In this document: one piece after another, positions 16,557 to 24,538 of the stretch
How the letters are laid out: each line of letters opens with the position of its first letter
Position numbering within the stretch: position 1 is the first letter of the stretch
Source of the DNA: Castellaniella sp049650445
GTDB taxonomy: Bacteria > Pseudomonadota > Gammaproteobacteria > Burkholderiales > Burkholderiaceae_B
NCBI RefSeq assembly: GCF_049650445.1
Contig: NZ_JBASAD010000038.1
Location: 70,020 to 134,019, forward strand
DNA length: 64,000 bases
Direction of reading: 5' to 3'
The notes under the pieces: generated by a model
Databases searched by the model: none
Told to the model about the DNA's origin: nothing
What the model saw: only the letters and a program-made list of their open reading frames with translations
Program-made: the position numbers and the translations under genes

Positions 16557-16673
16557 GTCCGGCTCCGTCGGCACCTGGTTCATCCCCCTGTTCATCTGAG
16601 GTCAATGTTTCCCTCCCTATGATGGAAACATGGATGGTCGCCGCCCGGCGGCCGGATGAATGAGGGAACCATC

Positions 16674-17108
16674 ATGAAGCAACCCTGGAGCATGCTCGGC
16701 GCCTGTCTGATGGCCGGGTCGCTGGGTCTGGCCGTATCGCCGGTCATGGCCGGCGATGACTGCGACGTGCCCGTCGAGCGCTGGCAGACCCGTGAGGCCG
16801 TCACCCGGATGGCCGGCGAGAAAAACTGGGATCTGAAACGCATCAAGATCGACGATGGCTGCTATGAGGTCCGTGGCACGGATGCCCAGGGCCGTACCTT
16901 CAAGGCCAAGCTGGATCCGGAGACGCTGGAGGTCGTGAAGATCAAGTACCGCGACCACGATGACCATGACCGCGACCGTCGCCGTGACCGGGACCGCGAC
17001 TCTCGCGACTTGCGCGATTCTCGCAGCACCGCGCCGGGCGCGGCGCCGGCGATCGCAGCGGACAGGCCGTCCACTGCGATATCCGTCTCCGGCGGTTCGA
17101 TCGAGTGA
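16674..17108 (+). CDS. Secreted PepSY-domain protein with Asp/Arg-rich tail
   Basis: The product is 144 residues with a signal peptide (MKQPWSMLGACLMAGSLGLAV..., cleavage after VMA). The mature part holds one small PepSY-type domain (WQTREAVTRMAGEKNWDLKRIKIDDGCYEVRGTDAQG, then TFKAKLDPETLEVVKIK). This is followed by an unusual run of alternating Asp and Arg (DHDRDRRRDRDRDSRDLRDSR) and a Ser/Ala-rich end. I start at 16674 because GAGGGAACC precedes it and it gives the signal peptide; an upstream ATG at 16656 is less likely. It is the first gene of an apparent operon with the DUF2271 protein, flavoreductase and ApbE. Small PepSY proteins of this type often accompany redox or iron-linked membrane proteins; the exact role is unknown. 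Confidence 0.8.
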   Translation: MKQPWSMLGACLMAGSLGLAVSPVMAGDDCDVPVERWQTREAVTRMAGEKNWDLKRIKIDDGCYEVRGTDAQGRTFKAKLDPETLEVVKIKYRDHDDHDRDRRRDRDRDSRDLRDSRSTAPGAAPAIAADRPSTAISVSGGSIE

Positions 17109-17143
17109 TCCGTCCCGGCTGAAACCTACACAGGAGCATGTTC

Positions 17144-17620
17144 ATGAAGACTTTTTCGATCGCGGCCTTGTTGGCCGCCACGACCCTGGCCGTGCCTGCC
17201 CTGGCGCAGGCCCGCACGGTGACTGTGTCCGCGGCTTTGAAAAACTACGGCGGCGACGGCGCCTACCTGGCGGTCTACTTGACCGACGCCCAGGGCGCTT
17301 ATGCGGGCACTCTGTGGGTGGCCGGCGGCAAGGCCAAGTACCACAAGCACCTGAGCGACTGGTACCGGTTGTCGGCCGGGGATGCGGCCCGGCTCGACGG
17401 CGTGACCGGCGCCAGCGTGGGCGAGGGCCGGACACTGAAGGTGACCGCCGATCTGGCCGATGCCCTGTTCGATGCCGGTTACGAGATCCGCGTCGATGCC
17501 GCCGTGGAGGACATGCGCGACAGTCCGGCTGAAATCCGCGTGCCGCTGACCACGGCCGGCGCCGGCCAGTCCACGGCGGGGCGCCGGTTCATCCAGTCTT
17601 TCACCTATCGGGCGCAGTGA
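17144..17620 (+). CDS. Secreted DUF2271 protein with an ApbE-type flavinylation motif
   Basis: The product is 158 residues with a signal peptide (KTFSIAALLAATTLAVPALA, cleavage near AQA). The mature part is a compact beta-rich DUF2271 domain (TVTVSAALKNYGGDGAYLAVYLTDAQGAY, LWVAGGKAKYHKHLSDWYRL). Residues 85-91 read DGVTGAS (17396-17416), matching the D-x-x-S/T-G-A-S/T acceptor motif on which ApbE attaches FMN. The final Ser (codon at 17414-17416) would be the acceptor. ApbE is encoded two genes downstream. I start at 17144 because AGGAG lies seven nt upstream; the ATG at 17138 is the alternative. The gene ends by overlapping the possible GTG start of the flavoreductase gene. Predicted to be a periplasmic flavoprotein electron carrier. 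Confidence 0.82.
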   Translation: MKTFSIAALLAATTLAVPALAQARTVTVSAALKNYGGDGAYLAVYLTDAQGAYAGTLWVAGGKAKYHKHLSDWYRLSAGDAARLDGVTGASVGEGRTLKVTADLADALFDAGYEIRVDAAVEDMRDSPAEIRVPLTTAGAGQSTAGRRFIQSFTYRAQ

Positions 17621-17625
17621 TCCTC

Positions 17626-19836
17626 ATGCAATGGCGACGGATTCATCGCTGGCTGGGCCTGTGGGCCGGTACCCTGGCTCTGCTGGTCGGGCTCACCGGG
17701 CTGATCCTGGCTTTCTTCCCGGTGCGTGACACCTGGCGGGCCGTCCAGGCCGAGCCCGGCCTGACGGTGGCGGTCGTCGCGCAGCGGGCGGCGGACCGGA
17801 TCTCCGGGGTCGAGGAAATCCGCCGCCTGCCCTCGGGAGAGTTCGTCGTCTTTTCCTTCGATGGTGATCAGGCCCGCGCCAGCCGGATCGATCCGGCCAG
17901 CGGCCAGGTGCTGGGCGACTATCAGGCATCCGCCGTCGAGCGCTGGGTGCGCAACCTGCACCGTTCTTTCATGCTGGACGATCCGGGCCGCCTGGGCGCG
18001 GCCGGGGTCGCGCTGGCCATGTTGCTGCTGGCGCTGTCCGGAACCCTGATGCTGGCCCGGCGCCTGGGCGGCTGGCGCCATGTCGTGTCCGGCCGCGTTC
18101 GGGGAACACCAGCCCAGCGCATCCATGGGATCAGCGGCCGCATCCTTGCGCTGGTCCTGGCCTTGTCGTCGCTGACCGCGCTCTACATGAGCGCAACGAC
18201 CTTCGGTCTCATACCGGACGATTCGGCTCAGGAACCGGACGTCGTATCCGTCCCCGGTGAGCAGCCGGACCAGGCGGTGGGGGCCTTGCCGCTGTTGCAG
18301 GCCCTGTCGGCCGAAGGCCTGCGCAAGCTGAATTTCCCGGCGGCGGACGATCCGGAGGACGCCTGGGCCGTTTCCACCGATGCCGGTGACGGCTGGATCG
18401 ACCGACGCAGCGGCCACGTGCTGGCCTGGCGGCCGGCATCCGCCGCTCGCACCCTGTATGACTGGGTCTACGCGCTGCATACCGGACAGGGCTTGTGGGC
18501 TTGGGCGCTGATCCTGGGCCTGGCCGGCCTGTGCATCCCGGTCTTCTGGGCCTCCGGGTTCCTGATCTGGCGGCAGGGCGGGGCTCGAGTGCCGCGCCTG
18601 GCGGACAACCGCCCGGCGCAGCGGGCCGACACGCTGATCTTCGTGGCCAGCGAGGGCGGCACGACCTGGGGTTTCGCCCAGGCGCTGCACGACGCCCTGA
18701 CGCGCAACGGCCACGCGGTCCATACCGCGCCGCTGGAACAGTTTCAGACGCCCGAATCGGCGCGTCAAGTGTTCATCCTGGCCGCGACCTATGGGGATGG
18801 CCAGGCGCCGGCGCATGCCGTCCGGGCGCTTGACCGGATCGCCGGCCTGGCGGCTGGGCCCGTGCCGGTGTCGGTGCTGGGCTTTGGTGACCGGCAGTTT
18901 CCGGACTTTTGCGGCTACGCTGAGGCGCTGGACCGGACCCTGAGGGCGGCCGGCTGGCCGCACATCCTGCCGCTGGAATGCATCCATCAGCAGTCGCCGC
19001 AGCAGTTCGACCGCTGGGGCGCGGCCTTGTCCCGGGCCTTGGGTGAAACGCTGACGCTGGACTATGTGCCCCGCATTCCGCCGACTTTTTCCCTGGAACT
19101 GGTGGAACGGCAGGACTATGCGGGCGGCGATGTCGGCCCGACCGCGATCCTGCGCCTGCGATGGCGGGACAGCGGCCTGCTGGCGCGGCTGCCGGGCCGT
19201 GGCATGCCGCATTTCAAAGCGGGCGACCTGATGGGCGTCGTGCCGCCCGGCAGTCCGGTGCCCCGCTTCTATTCCCTTGCTTCGGGGTTTCGCGATGGGT
19301 TCCTGGAAATCTGCGTGAGGCGGATGCCCGATGGGATCTGTTCCGGCTTTCTGCACGATCTGAGGCCCGGCGACAGCGTCCAGGCCTTCATCAAGCCCAA
19401 CCCGGGCTTCACCCTGGACGCCTCGCGCCGTCCCGTCGTGCTGATCGGGGCAGGCACCGGCATCGCCCCGCTGGCGGGCTTCATCCGCGGCAACGCCCGC
19501 AAGACGCCCATGTTCCTGTATTTCGGGGCGCGTCATCCGGATGAAGACTTCTATTTCGGCGCGTCCATCCGCCGCTGGCTGGACGAGGGGCGGCTGTCCG
19601 CGTTGAGCATGGCCTTCTCCAGGGTCAAGGAGGGGGGCGGCTACGTGCAGGATGCTTTGCGCCGCGATGCGGACCGCCTGCGGGCCTTGGTCGCCGAGGG
19701 CGCCGTGCTGCGGATCTGCGGCAGCCGGCCCATGGCGAATGGCGTCGTCGAGGTGTTGAACGATATTCTGAGTCCGCTCGGCCTGGACGTGCGTCGGTTG
19801 CGGGAACGGGAGCGCTATGCCGAAGACGTCTTCTGA
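17626..19836 (+). CDS. PepSY-TM / flavodoxin / ferredoxin-NADP reductase fusion (membrane flavoreductase)
   Basis: The product is 736 residues (739 if the GTG at 17617, overlapping the previous stop, is used). Order: helix 1 (about 9-30) after RIHRWLGLW; a periplasmic PepSY-type region; helices near 122-142 and 163-190 with LHRSF and RIHGISG; and helix 4 near 290-312 after ALHTGQGLW. Next come a flavodoxin-like FMN domain (about 328-475, LIFVASEGGTTWG, ATYGDGQAPAH) and a CysJ-like FAD/NAD(P)H reductase domain (PRFYSLAS, LIGAGTGIAPLAGF, RICGSRPMA). It ends in ERYAEDVF as in CysJ and cytochrome P450 reductase. The conserved membrane-side His residues resemble quinone- or haem-interacting sites. 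It would pass electrons from NADPH through FAD and FMN across the membrane, probably to the flavinylated DUF2271 protein. It overlaps apbE by 20 nt. Confidence 0.85.
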   Translation: MQWRRIHRWLGLWAGTLALLVGLTGLILAFFPVRDTWRAVQAEPGLTVAVVAQRAADRISGVEEIRRLPSGEFVVFSFDGDQARASRIDPASGQVLGDYQASAVERWVRNLHRSFMLDDPGRLGAAGVALAMLLLALSGTLMLARRLGGWRHVVSGRVRGTPAQRIHGISGRILALVLALSSLTALYMSATTFGLIPDDSAQEPDVVSVPGEQPDQAVGALPLLQALSAEGLRKLNFPAADDPEDAWAVSTDAGDGWIDRRSGHVLAWRPASAARTLYDWVYALHTGQGLWAWALILGLAGLCIPVFWASGFLIWRQGGARVPRLADNRPAQRADTLIFVASEGGTTWGFAQALHDALTRNGHAVHTAPLEQFQTPESARQVFILAATYGDGQAPAHAVRALDRIAGLAAGPVPVSVLGFGDRQFPDFCGYAEALDRTLRAAGWPHILPLECIHQQSPQQFDRWGAALSRALGETLTLDYVPRIPPTFSLELVERQDYAGGDVGPTAILRLRWRDSGLLARLPGRGMPHFKAGDLMGVVPPGSPVPRFYSLASGFRDGFLEICVRRMPDGICSGFLHDLRPGDSVQAFIKPNPGFTLDASRRPVVLIGAGTGIAPLAGFIRGNARKTPMFLYFGARHPDEDFYFGASIRRWLDEGRLSALSMAFSRVKEGGGYVQDALRRDADRLRALVAEGAVLRICGSRPMANGVVEVLNDILSPLGLDVRRLRERERYAEDVF

Positions 19837-20770
19837 TCCGGTGGCCGAGTCCACCTTGAGCGGCCCGACCATGGGCACGCGTTGGGCGGTCCGATATCAG
19901 GCGCCGCCAGGCTTCGATCATGGGGCGCTGTCGATCGGCCTGGCCCAGGTCGTGGCGCGGGTGGATGCGCAGATGTCGCCCTGGAAGCCGGATAGCGACC
20001 TGATGCGCCTGAACCGGGCCGAGCCGGGGCAGTGGGTGGCGCTGCCGGAAGCGATGCTGGAGGTGCTGGCGCGTGCGCTGGAGATCGGCGCCCTGAGCAG
20101 TGGCGCCTATGATGCGGCCGTCGGCGACCTGGTCAACGCCTGGGGATTCGGTGCGACGGCGGATGCGCCCGATCCGGCCGCCATCCGGCGGGCGGCCGGC
20201 GGTCATCGTCCGGCCCATCTCTGGCTGGACGTCGACCCGGCGCAGGGGCGGGCGCGCAAGCGGGCCCCCCTGTGCCTGGATCTGTGCGGGATCGCCAAGG
20301 GCTATGCCGTGGATCGGATGGCCCAGGTCCTGGACCGGCATGGCATCGATCACGCCCTGGTCAGCCTGGACGGCGAACTGCGGGCCTGCGGCACCCGGGA
20401 CGATGGCCGGCCCTGGGCCGTGGCCCTGGAAAGCCCGCAGGAAGGTTGCCGCGCGGCGCACGGGGTGATCGAGCTGGCCGACCTCTCGGTGGCGACTTCA
20501 GGCGATTACCGCCGCTGGGTCCGGGTCGGCGACGAACGCCTGGCGCATACCATGGATGGCCGCCGGGCGGCGCCGGTCCGCAACCCGGTGGCATCCGTCA
20601 CGGTGCTGGCGACCGACTGCATGGATGCGGATGCCTGGGCTACGGCGCTGCTGGTGGCCGGACCGGACGAAGGGCCGGCCCTGGCGCGGCGCCTGGGGCT
20701 GGACGCCTTGTTCCTGCTGCGGCGCGAAGGGCGGCTGGTCGAGTTCGGGCTGGGCCGTTTTGCCTCGTGA
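19817..20770 (+). CDS. apbE: FAD:protein FMN transferase
   Basis: The product is 317 residues. ApbE transfers FMN from FAD to Ser/Thr in a D-x-x-S/T-G-A-S/T motif. Seen here are GPTMGTRWAVRYQA at the N-terminus, PWKPDSDLMRLNRAEPGQWV, SSGAYDAAVGDLVNAWGFG, and the Mg2+/FAD region LDLCGIAKGYAVDRMAQVL. ALVSLDGELRACG stands where many homologues have N-x-GG-D/E. AHTMDGRRAAPV contains the conserved H-T-x-D, and DCMDADAWATALLVAG is near the end. No convincing signal peptide or lipobox is present at the start, so the enzyme may act in the cytoplasm or the true export signal is missed. Overlap with the flavoreductase gene and the DGVTGAS motif in the DUF2271 protein identify the probable substrate. 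Confidence 0.9.
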   Translation: MPKTSSDPVAESTLSGPTMGTRWAVRYQAPPGFDHGALSIGLAQVVARVDAQMSPWKPDSDLMRLNRAEPGQWVALPEAMLEVLARALEIGALSSGAYDAAVGDLVNAWGFGATADAPDPAAIRRAAGGHRPAHLWLDVDPAQGRARKRAPLCLDLCGIAKGYAVDRMAQVLDRHGIDHALVSLDGELRACGTRDDGRPWAVALESPQEGCRAAHGVIELADLSVATSGDYRRWVRVGDERLAHTMDGRRAAPVRNPVASVTVLATDCMDADAWATALLVAGPDEGPALARRLGLDALFLLRREGRLVEFGLGRFAS

Positions 20771-20806
20771 GTGCTGCCGCATGAGCGCCGGCCGCCGTCG
20801 CGGCGA

Positions 20807-21526
20807 TCATTCAAAGGGCCGGCCTTCGCCTGCCTCCTCGTGCGTGGCTCCGTCGCGGATACGGTAGATCCGCTTGAAGGTCGGGATGATCTTTTCGTCG
20901 TGCGTCACCACGATGATGGCGGTCCGGTATTGCTGCGCCATGTGGTGCAGGATGCGGACGACCGACAGGGCGCGTTCGCTGTCCAGCGGTGCCGTCGGCT
21001 CATCGGCCAGGATGACCGGCGGACGGTTGATGAGTCCACGCGCGATGGCGACCCGCTGCTGTTCGCCGCCGGACAGTTGCGGGGGCATGGCCCGCGCACG
21101 GTGGTCGACGTCCAGTGCGGCCAGCACGTCCAGCGCGCGGGCGCGGGCTTCGCGCGTGCTGACGCCCGCCAGCATCGGCAGCAGGGCCACGTTGTCGGTG
21201 ACGTCCAGGAACGGGATCAGATAGGGCGCCTGGAAAATGAAGCCGATCCGGTCGCGGCGCAGCGCCCGCAGATCCTTGACCCGCCAGCCATCGTCGTAGA
21301 TGAGCTCGCCGCCCAGCGTCATGCGTCCGCCGGTCGGGTCGATCACGGCCCCCAGGCATTTCAGCAGCGTGCTCTTGCCCGAGCCCGATGGGCCGATCAG
21401 CCCCACGACCTCTCCGGGCGCGACCGACAGATTGACGTCGCGCAGGGCCAGGACGGCCGTATCGCCCTGGCCATAGCGTTTGCTCAGCCCTTCGATCAGG
21501 ATGCCGGAATCGCTCATGACATTCAT
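20807..21526 (-). CDS. MacB/LolD/DevA-type ABC exporter ATPase
   Basis: The product is 239 residues. Walker A is GPSGSGKSTLL, then FIFQAPYLIPFLDVTDNVALLP, the signature LSGGEQQRVAIARGL, Walker B VILADEPTAPLD, and the H-loop in VVTHDEKII. This length and the RVxIARAL-style signature fit the MacB/LolD/DevA group that pairs with FtsX-type permeases. The ATG overlaps the permease stop (ATGA), implying translational coupling. With the membrane fusion protein and permease it forms a complete tripartite-type exporter that lacks its own outer-membrane factor. It is last in the operon and convergent with apbE. Confidence 0.9.
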   Translation of the reverse strand: MNVMSDSGILIEGLSKRYGQGDTAVLALRDVNLSVAPGEVVGLIGPSGSGKSTLLKCLGAVIDPTGGRMTLGGELIYDDGWRVKDLRALRRDRIGFIFQAPYLIPFLDVTDNVALLPMLAGVSTREARARALDVLAALDVDHRARAMPPQLSGGEQQRVAIARGLINRPPVILADEPTAPLDSERALSVVRILHHMAQQYRTAIIVVTHDEKIIPTFKRIYRIRDGATHEEAGEGRPFE

Positions 21527-22725
21527 CCAATGGCGTGGGCGGGATCGACCCGCAGGGCGATGCGGATGGCCACCAGGCTGGCCAGGGCGCAGATCAGCAG
21601 GATCGTGATCAGTGCCGCGATGGAATCGGCCGGCATCAGCAGCACGTATTTGGGAAAGATGGGGGCCGAGAAGGTGGCTGCGATCGTGCCCACCATGAAA
21701 CCGATCAGGCCCAGGGCCAGGGCCTGCTGCAGGATCAGCCCGGCGATGGTGCGGTTGCGTGTGCCGATCAGCTTCAGTACGGCGATCTCGCGGATCTTGT
21801 CCATGGTCAGGGTATAGATGATGAAGGCCACGATGGCCGCGCTCACCAGGGCGAGGATGGCCAGGAACATGCCGATCTGCCGCGCCGACGAGGCCACCAG
21901 CTTGTCCACCAGGATGGTTTCCATCTGGGCTCGCGTGTGGGCGGACAGCCGTGTCCAGCGACGAACCCGGGCGGCCAGCGCGTCGGCGTCCGCTCCGGGG
22001 GCCAGCGTCACCAGCACGGCGTTGACGTAGGGGTTGGTCGTCTGGCTGTCGAGCACCGCGCGCAGCGCCGCATCGTTGCCGGGCAGGTTCAGGCCGGGAT
22101 TGGCTGCCGTGCGCCGACGGCTCTGCCGGATGGCGTCATTGTCTTTCTGGAACTGCGCCTGCTGCGCGTCTTTCAAGGGGATGAAGACCATCGGGTCGCC
22201 GCTGGAGGAGACCGTGCGCCGGGTCTGGCCGACGATGGTGTATTGATGGCGGCGGATGGTGATCCGGTCTCCCAGGGCGAAGCCGGTCGTCACATCCGCC
22301 ACGGCTTCGTAGTGGCCCAGGACGATCTGGCGGCCGGCCACCAGGTGGGGCGGCCAGCCCGGGGTCGCGCCCGGAACACCCGGGGCCACGCCCACCACCA
22401 TGATGCGGACGTCGCGGCCGAGATGATGCGCCTGCATGGTCAGGTAGGTGACGTTGGCCGCCTGATCCACGCCCTCCAGCCCCTGTATGCTGCGGTAGGC
22501 GTCGTCGGGCAGACTGGAGTTTTCGGCATACGGCCCCTGGGTGTCTTTCTGCACGACCCACAGGTCGGCGCCGCTGTTGTCCAGCAAGGCCCGCGCGTCG
22601 GCCACCAGACCCCGGTAGACGCCCGCCATGATCAGCGTGACGCCGATCAGCAAGCCCAGGCCGATGCCGGTGAACAGGAATTTTCCCCAGGCATGCAGGA
22701 TGTCGCGTCCGGCCAGACTGATCAT
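21523..22725 (-). CDS. MacB/FtsX-type ABC exporter permease (DevC-like)
   Basis: The product is 400 residues with the FtsX layout. One N-terminal helix (FLFTGIGLGLLIGVTLIMAGV) is followed by a large periplasmic domain (about 40-265) and three C-terminal helices (IGMFLAILALVSAAIVAFIIYTL; TIAGLILQQALALGLIGFMVG; ALITILLICALASLVAIRIAL). It contains MDKIREIAVLKLIGTRNRTI, the cytoplasmic coupling segment of this family. It overlaps the fusion-protein gene (4 nt) and the ATPase gene (4 nt), so all are one operon. The substrate is unknown; MacB relatives export peptides, glycolipids or macrolides. Confidence 0.88.
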   Translation of the reverse strand: MISLAGRDILHAWGKFLFTGIGLGLLIGVTLIMAGVYRGLVADARALLDNSGADLWVVQKDTQGPYAENSSLPDDAYRSIQGLEGVDQAANVTYLTMQAHHLGRDVRIMVVGVAPGVPGATPGWPPHLVAGRQIVLGHYEAVADVTTGFALGDRITIRRHQYTIVGQTRRTVSSSGDPMVFIPLKDAQQAQFQKDNDAIRQSRRRTAANPGLNLPGNDAALRAVLDSQTTNPYVNAVLVTLAPGADADALAARVRRWTRLSAHTRAQMETILVDKLVASSARQIGMFLAILALVSAAIVAFIIYTLTMDKIREIAVLKLIGTRNRTIAGLILQQALALGLIGFMVGTIAATFSAPIFPKYVLLMPADSIAALITILLICALASLVAIRIALRVDPAHAIG

Positions 22726-23876
22726 GTCGAGGGTTCCGCAGGCGCCGGGCCGGTGTTGCGGACCCGGCTGCGGGCCGTCAAGGGGCTGGCGCTATGGACG
22801 ATGATCGGGTCTCCGGCCCGCAGTCCGTCCAGCACCTGGACCATGCCCCGGGCATCGGCGGCGCCGACGCGGATCGGGGCGAAGACCGGCCGCCCGTCCT
22901 GGATGCGCCAGACCCCGGGCTGTCCGTTCTGGTGGCGGATGGCGGCATTGGAAATCACCGGCCCCGGTGCCGTGGCGGGCAGTTCCACCGTGGTCTCGGC
23001 CAGTTCGCCCAGGGCGGGCAGCGGCGCGGGCAGCGTGTCGAAGGCGACCTTGGCCAGCAGTTCCTCGGTGATGGCGTCGGCGACCGGTTCGAGTCGGGCG
23101 ATCCGGCCTTCGACCGGCTGCAGCGGACGGGATCGCAGCACGATCCGGGTTGCCAGGCCCTCGGCCAGCCCGGCGGGGCCGGCCTGGTCGAAGCGTGCAT
23201 TGATCCAGAGCGTGTCGGGCGCGATCACCTGGACGATGGCCTGCCCGGCCATCAGGGTCGTGCCCGGATCGGCCTCGCGTGTGAGGACGAGGCCGTCGAT
23301 GGGCGACACCAGCGCCAGATTGCGCCGCTGAGTCTGCAGTGCCGCCAGTTCGGCCTGCAGCCGCTCGGTGTCCAGGGTGGCGGCCTGCAGGGCGGACTGC
23401 GCCAGTTTCAGTTCATGGCGCTTGTCGCTGGTGGTTTCTTCGCTGATGGCCGATGCCCGCAGCAGGGTTTCGTAACGGCGCAGTTGAACCTGGGCGCGAT
23501 CCTGACGGATGCGGAATTCCTGCGTCAGGGTGCGCGCGCGGTCCAGCGCCGCCGTCTGGGCCTGGATGCGGTCATCCAGATCCACGGGGTCGATTTCCCC
23601 CAGCGTCTGGCCAGCCCGCACGGTGTCGCCCACCTCCACGTCCAGCCGCAGCAGCCGCCCGGTCAGCGTCGGGCCGATCCGGTGGATCTGGCGGGCTTCG
23701 ATCGTGCCGATGCCGAAGCGTACTGGTCGGATGGAGGCCTCCTGGACCGAAGCCGTGGTGACCGGGATGCGGGCCAGCGGTCCGGAGCGCAGGGCGACGT
23801 ACAGGAACAGCCCCAGCAGGGCCAGCGCCAGCGCGGCCAGCAGCACCTGTTTCCGGTTGACGGACGGGGTCTTCAT
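22722..23876 (-). CDS. HlyD/MacA-type membrane fusion protein of the ABC exporter
   Basis: The product is 384 residues. An N-terminal membrane anchor (VLLAALALALLGLFLYVAL) is followed by a biotinyl/lipoyl-like half (TGRLLRLDVEVGDTVRAGQTLGEID). A coiled-coil hairpin rich in Gln/Arg/Ala runs over about residues 105-195, then comes the second lipoyl half (LALVSPIDGLVLTREADPGTTLMAGQ) and beta-barrel regions. It links the inner-membrane exporter to an outer-membrane channel encoded elsewhere. It overlaps the TetR gene upstream by four nt, so expression probably follows TetR autoregulation. Confidence 0.88.
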   Translation of the reverse strand: MKTPSVNRKQVLLAALALALLGLFLYVALRSGPLARIPVTTASVQEASIRPVRFGIGTIEARQIHRIGPTLTGRLLRLDVEVGDTVRAGQTLGEIDPVDLDDRIQAQTAALDRARTLTQEFRIRQDRAQVQLRRYETLLRASAISEETTSDKRHELKLAQSALQAATLDTERLQAELAALQTQRRNLALVSPIDGLVLTREADPGTTLMAGQAIVQVIAPDTLWINARFDQAGPAGLAEGLATRIVLRSRPLQPVEGRIARLEPVADAITEELLAKVAFDTLPAPLPALGELAETTVELPATAPGPVISNAAIRHQNGQPGVWRIQDGRPVFAPIRVGAADARGMVQVLDGLRAGDPIIVHSASPLTARSRVRNTGPAPAEPST

Positions 23877-24484
23877 GGGCAGGCCTCGATGCCGTGGCGG
23901 AACTCGATGAACAGCGCGCAGGCCTGGTGTTTCATGCGCTGAATGTCGCCGGCCAGCATGGACTGGATCACCAGGCCCTGGATCATGCCCACGAACAGCA
24001 CGGGCAGGACGTTCAGGTCCAGCGTGTCGCGTAGCGCGCCCTGGGCGATGCCCTGGCGGGCCAGGGTCAGCAGTCGTTCGCGGTAATGATCCAGCAAAAC
24101 CTGCACGCGGGTCTTCGCGGGGGTTTCCCGGTCATGCTGCAATTCGGCAAACAGAATGCGCGGCACCCCCGGGTGGTCGATGATGAAATCCACGTGAGCC
24201 TGAAACATGGCCTGCAAGGCCGCCAGCGGGTCATCGGCTTGGGCGGTGGCCGCATCGATGCGGCTCAGCAGCGCTTCGCTGGTATAGGCCATCACGGCAT
24301 CCCAGATGGCTTCCTTGTTCGGGAAATGCCGGAAGAGGGCGCCCTGGGTCAGCCGCATGTGCTGGGCGATGGCGGCCGTCGTGATGTCGGACGGGTTGCC
24401 GCAGGCCGCCAATGCGATGACGGCCTGTACGGTGGCTGCCCGCCGTTCTTCCGCCGGCAGGTATTTCTGGGCAGGTATCGGCAT
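23873..24484 (-). CDS. TetR-family regulator of the MacB-like exporter operon
   Basis: The product is 203 residues. The TetR DNA-binding domain is clear: EERRAATVQAVIALAACGNPSDITTAAIAQHMRLTQGALFRHFPNKEAIWDAV. The ligand-binding part follows from about residue 70. It is the first gene of the operon tetR-hlyD-permease-ATPase, joined by 4-nt overlaps throughout. A perfect 24-bp palindrome lies 14 nt upstream of the start codon. The regulator therefore probably represses its own operon until an unknown ligand binds. Confidence 0.9.
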   Translation of the reverse strand: MPIPAQKYLPAEERRAATVQAVIALAACGNPSDITTAAIAQHMRLTQGALFRHFPNKEAIWDAVMAYTSEALLSRIDAATAQADDPLAALQAMFQAHVDFIIDHPGVPRILFAELQHDRETPAKTRVQVLLDHYRERLLTLARQGIAQGALRDTLDLNVLPVLFVGMIQGLVIQSMLAGDIQRMKHQACALFIEFRHGIEACP

Positions 24485-24497
24485 GCCATTTCCCTGA

Positions 24498-24521
24498 AAG
24501 ATAGTAATTAATTACTATCTT
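24498..24521. promoter_or_regulatory. Perfect 24-bp palindrome, probable TetR operator
   Basis: AAGATAGTAATT followed without spacer by its exact complement (AATTACTATCTT). It is AT-rich in GC-rich surroundings and centred 26 nt upstream of the tetR start codon. Size, symmetry and position match a TetR-family operator overlapping the promoter. It lies between the 55-aa membrane protein gene and tetR, both on the minus strand. Confidence 0.75.
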
Positions 24522-24538
24522 ATCATGAGAAGCGGCGT

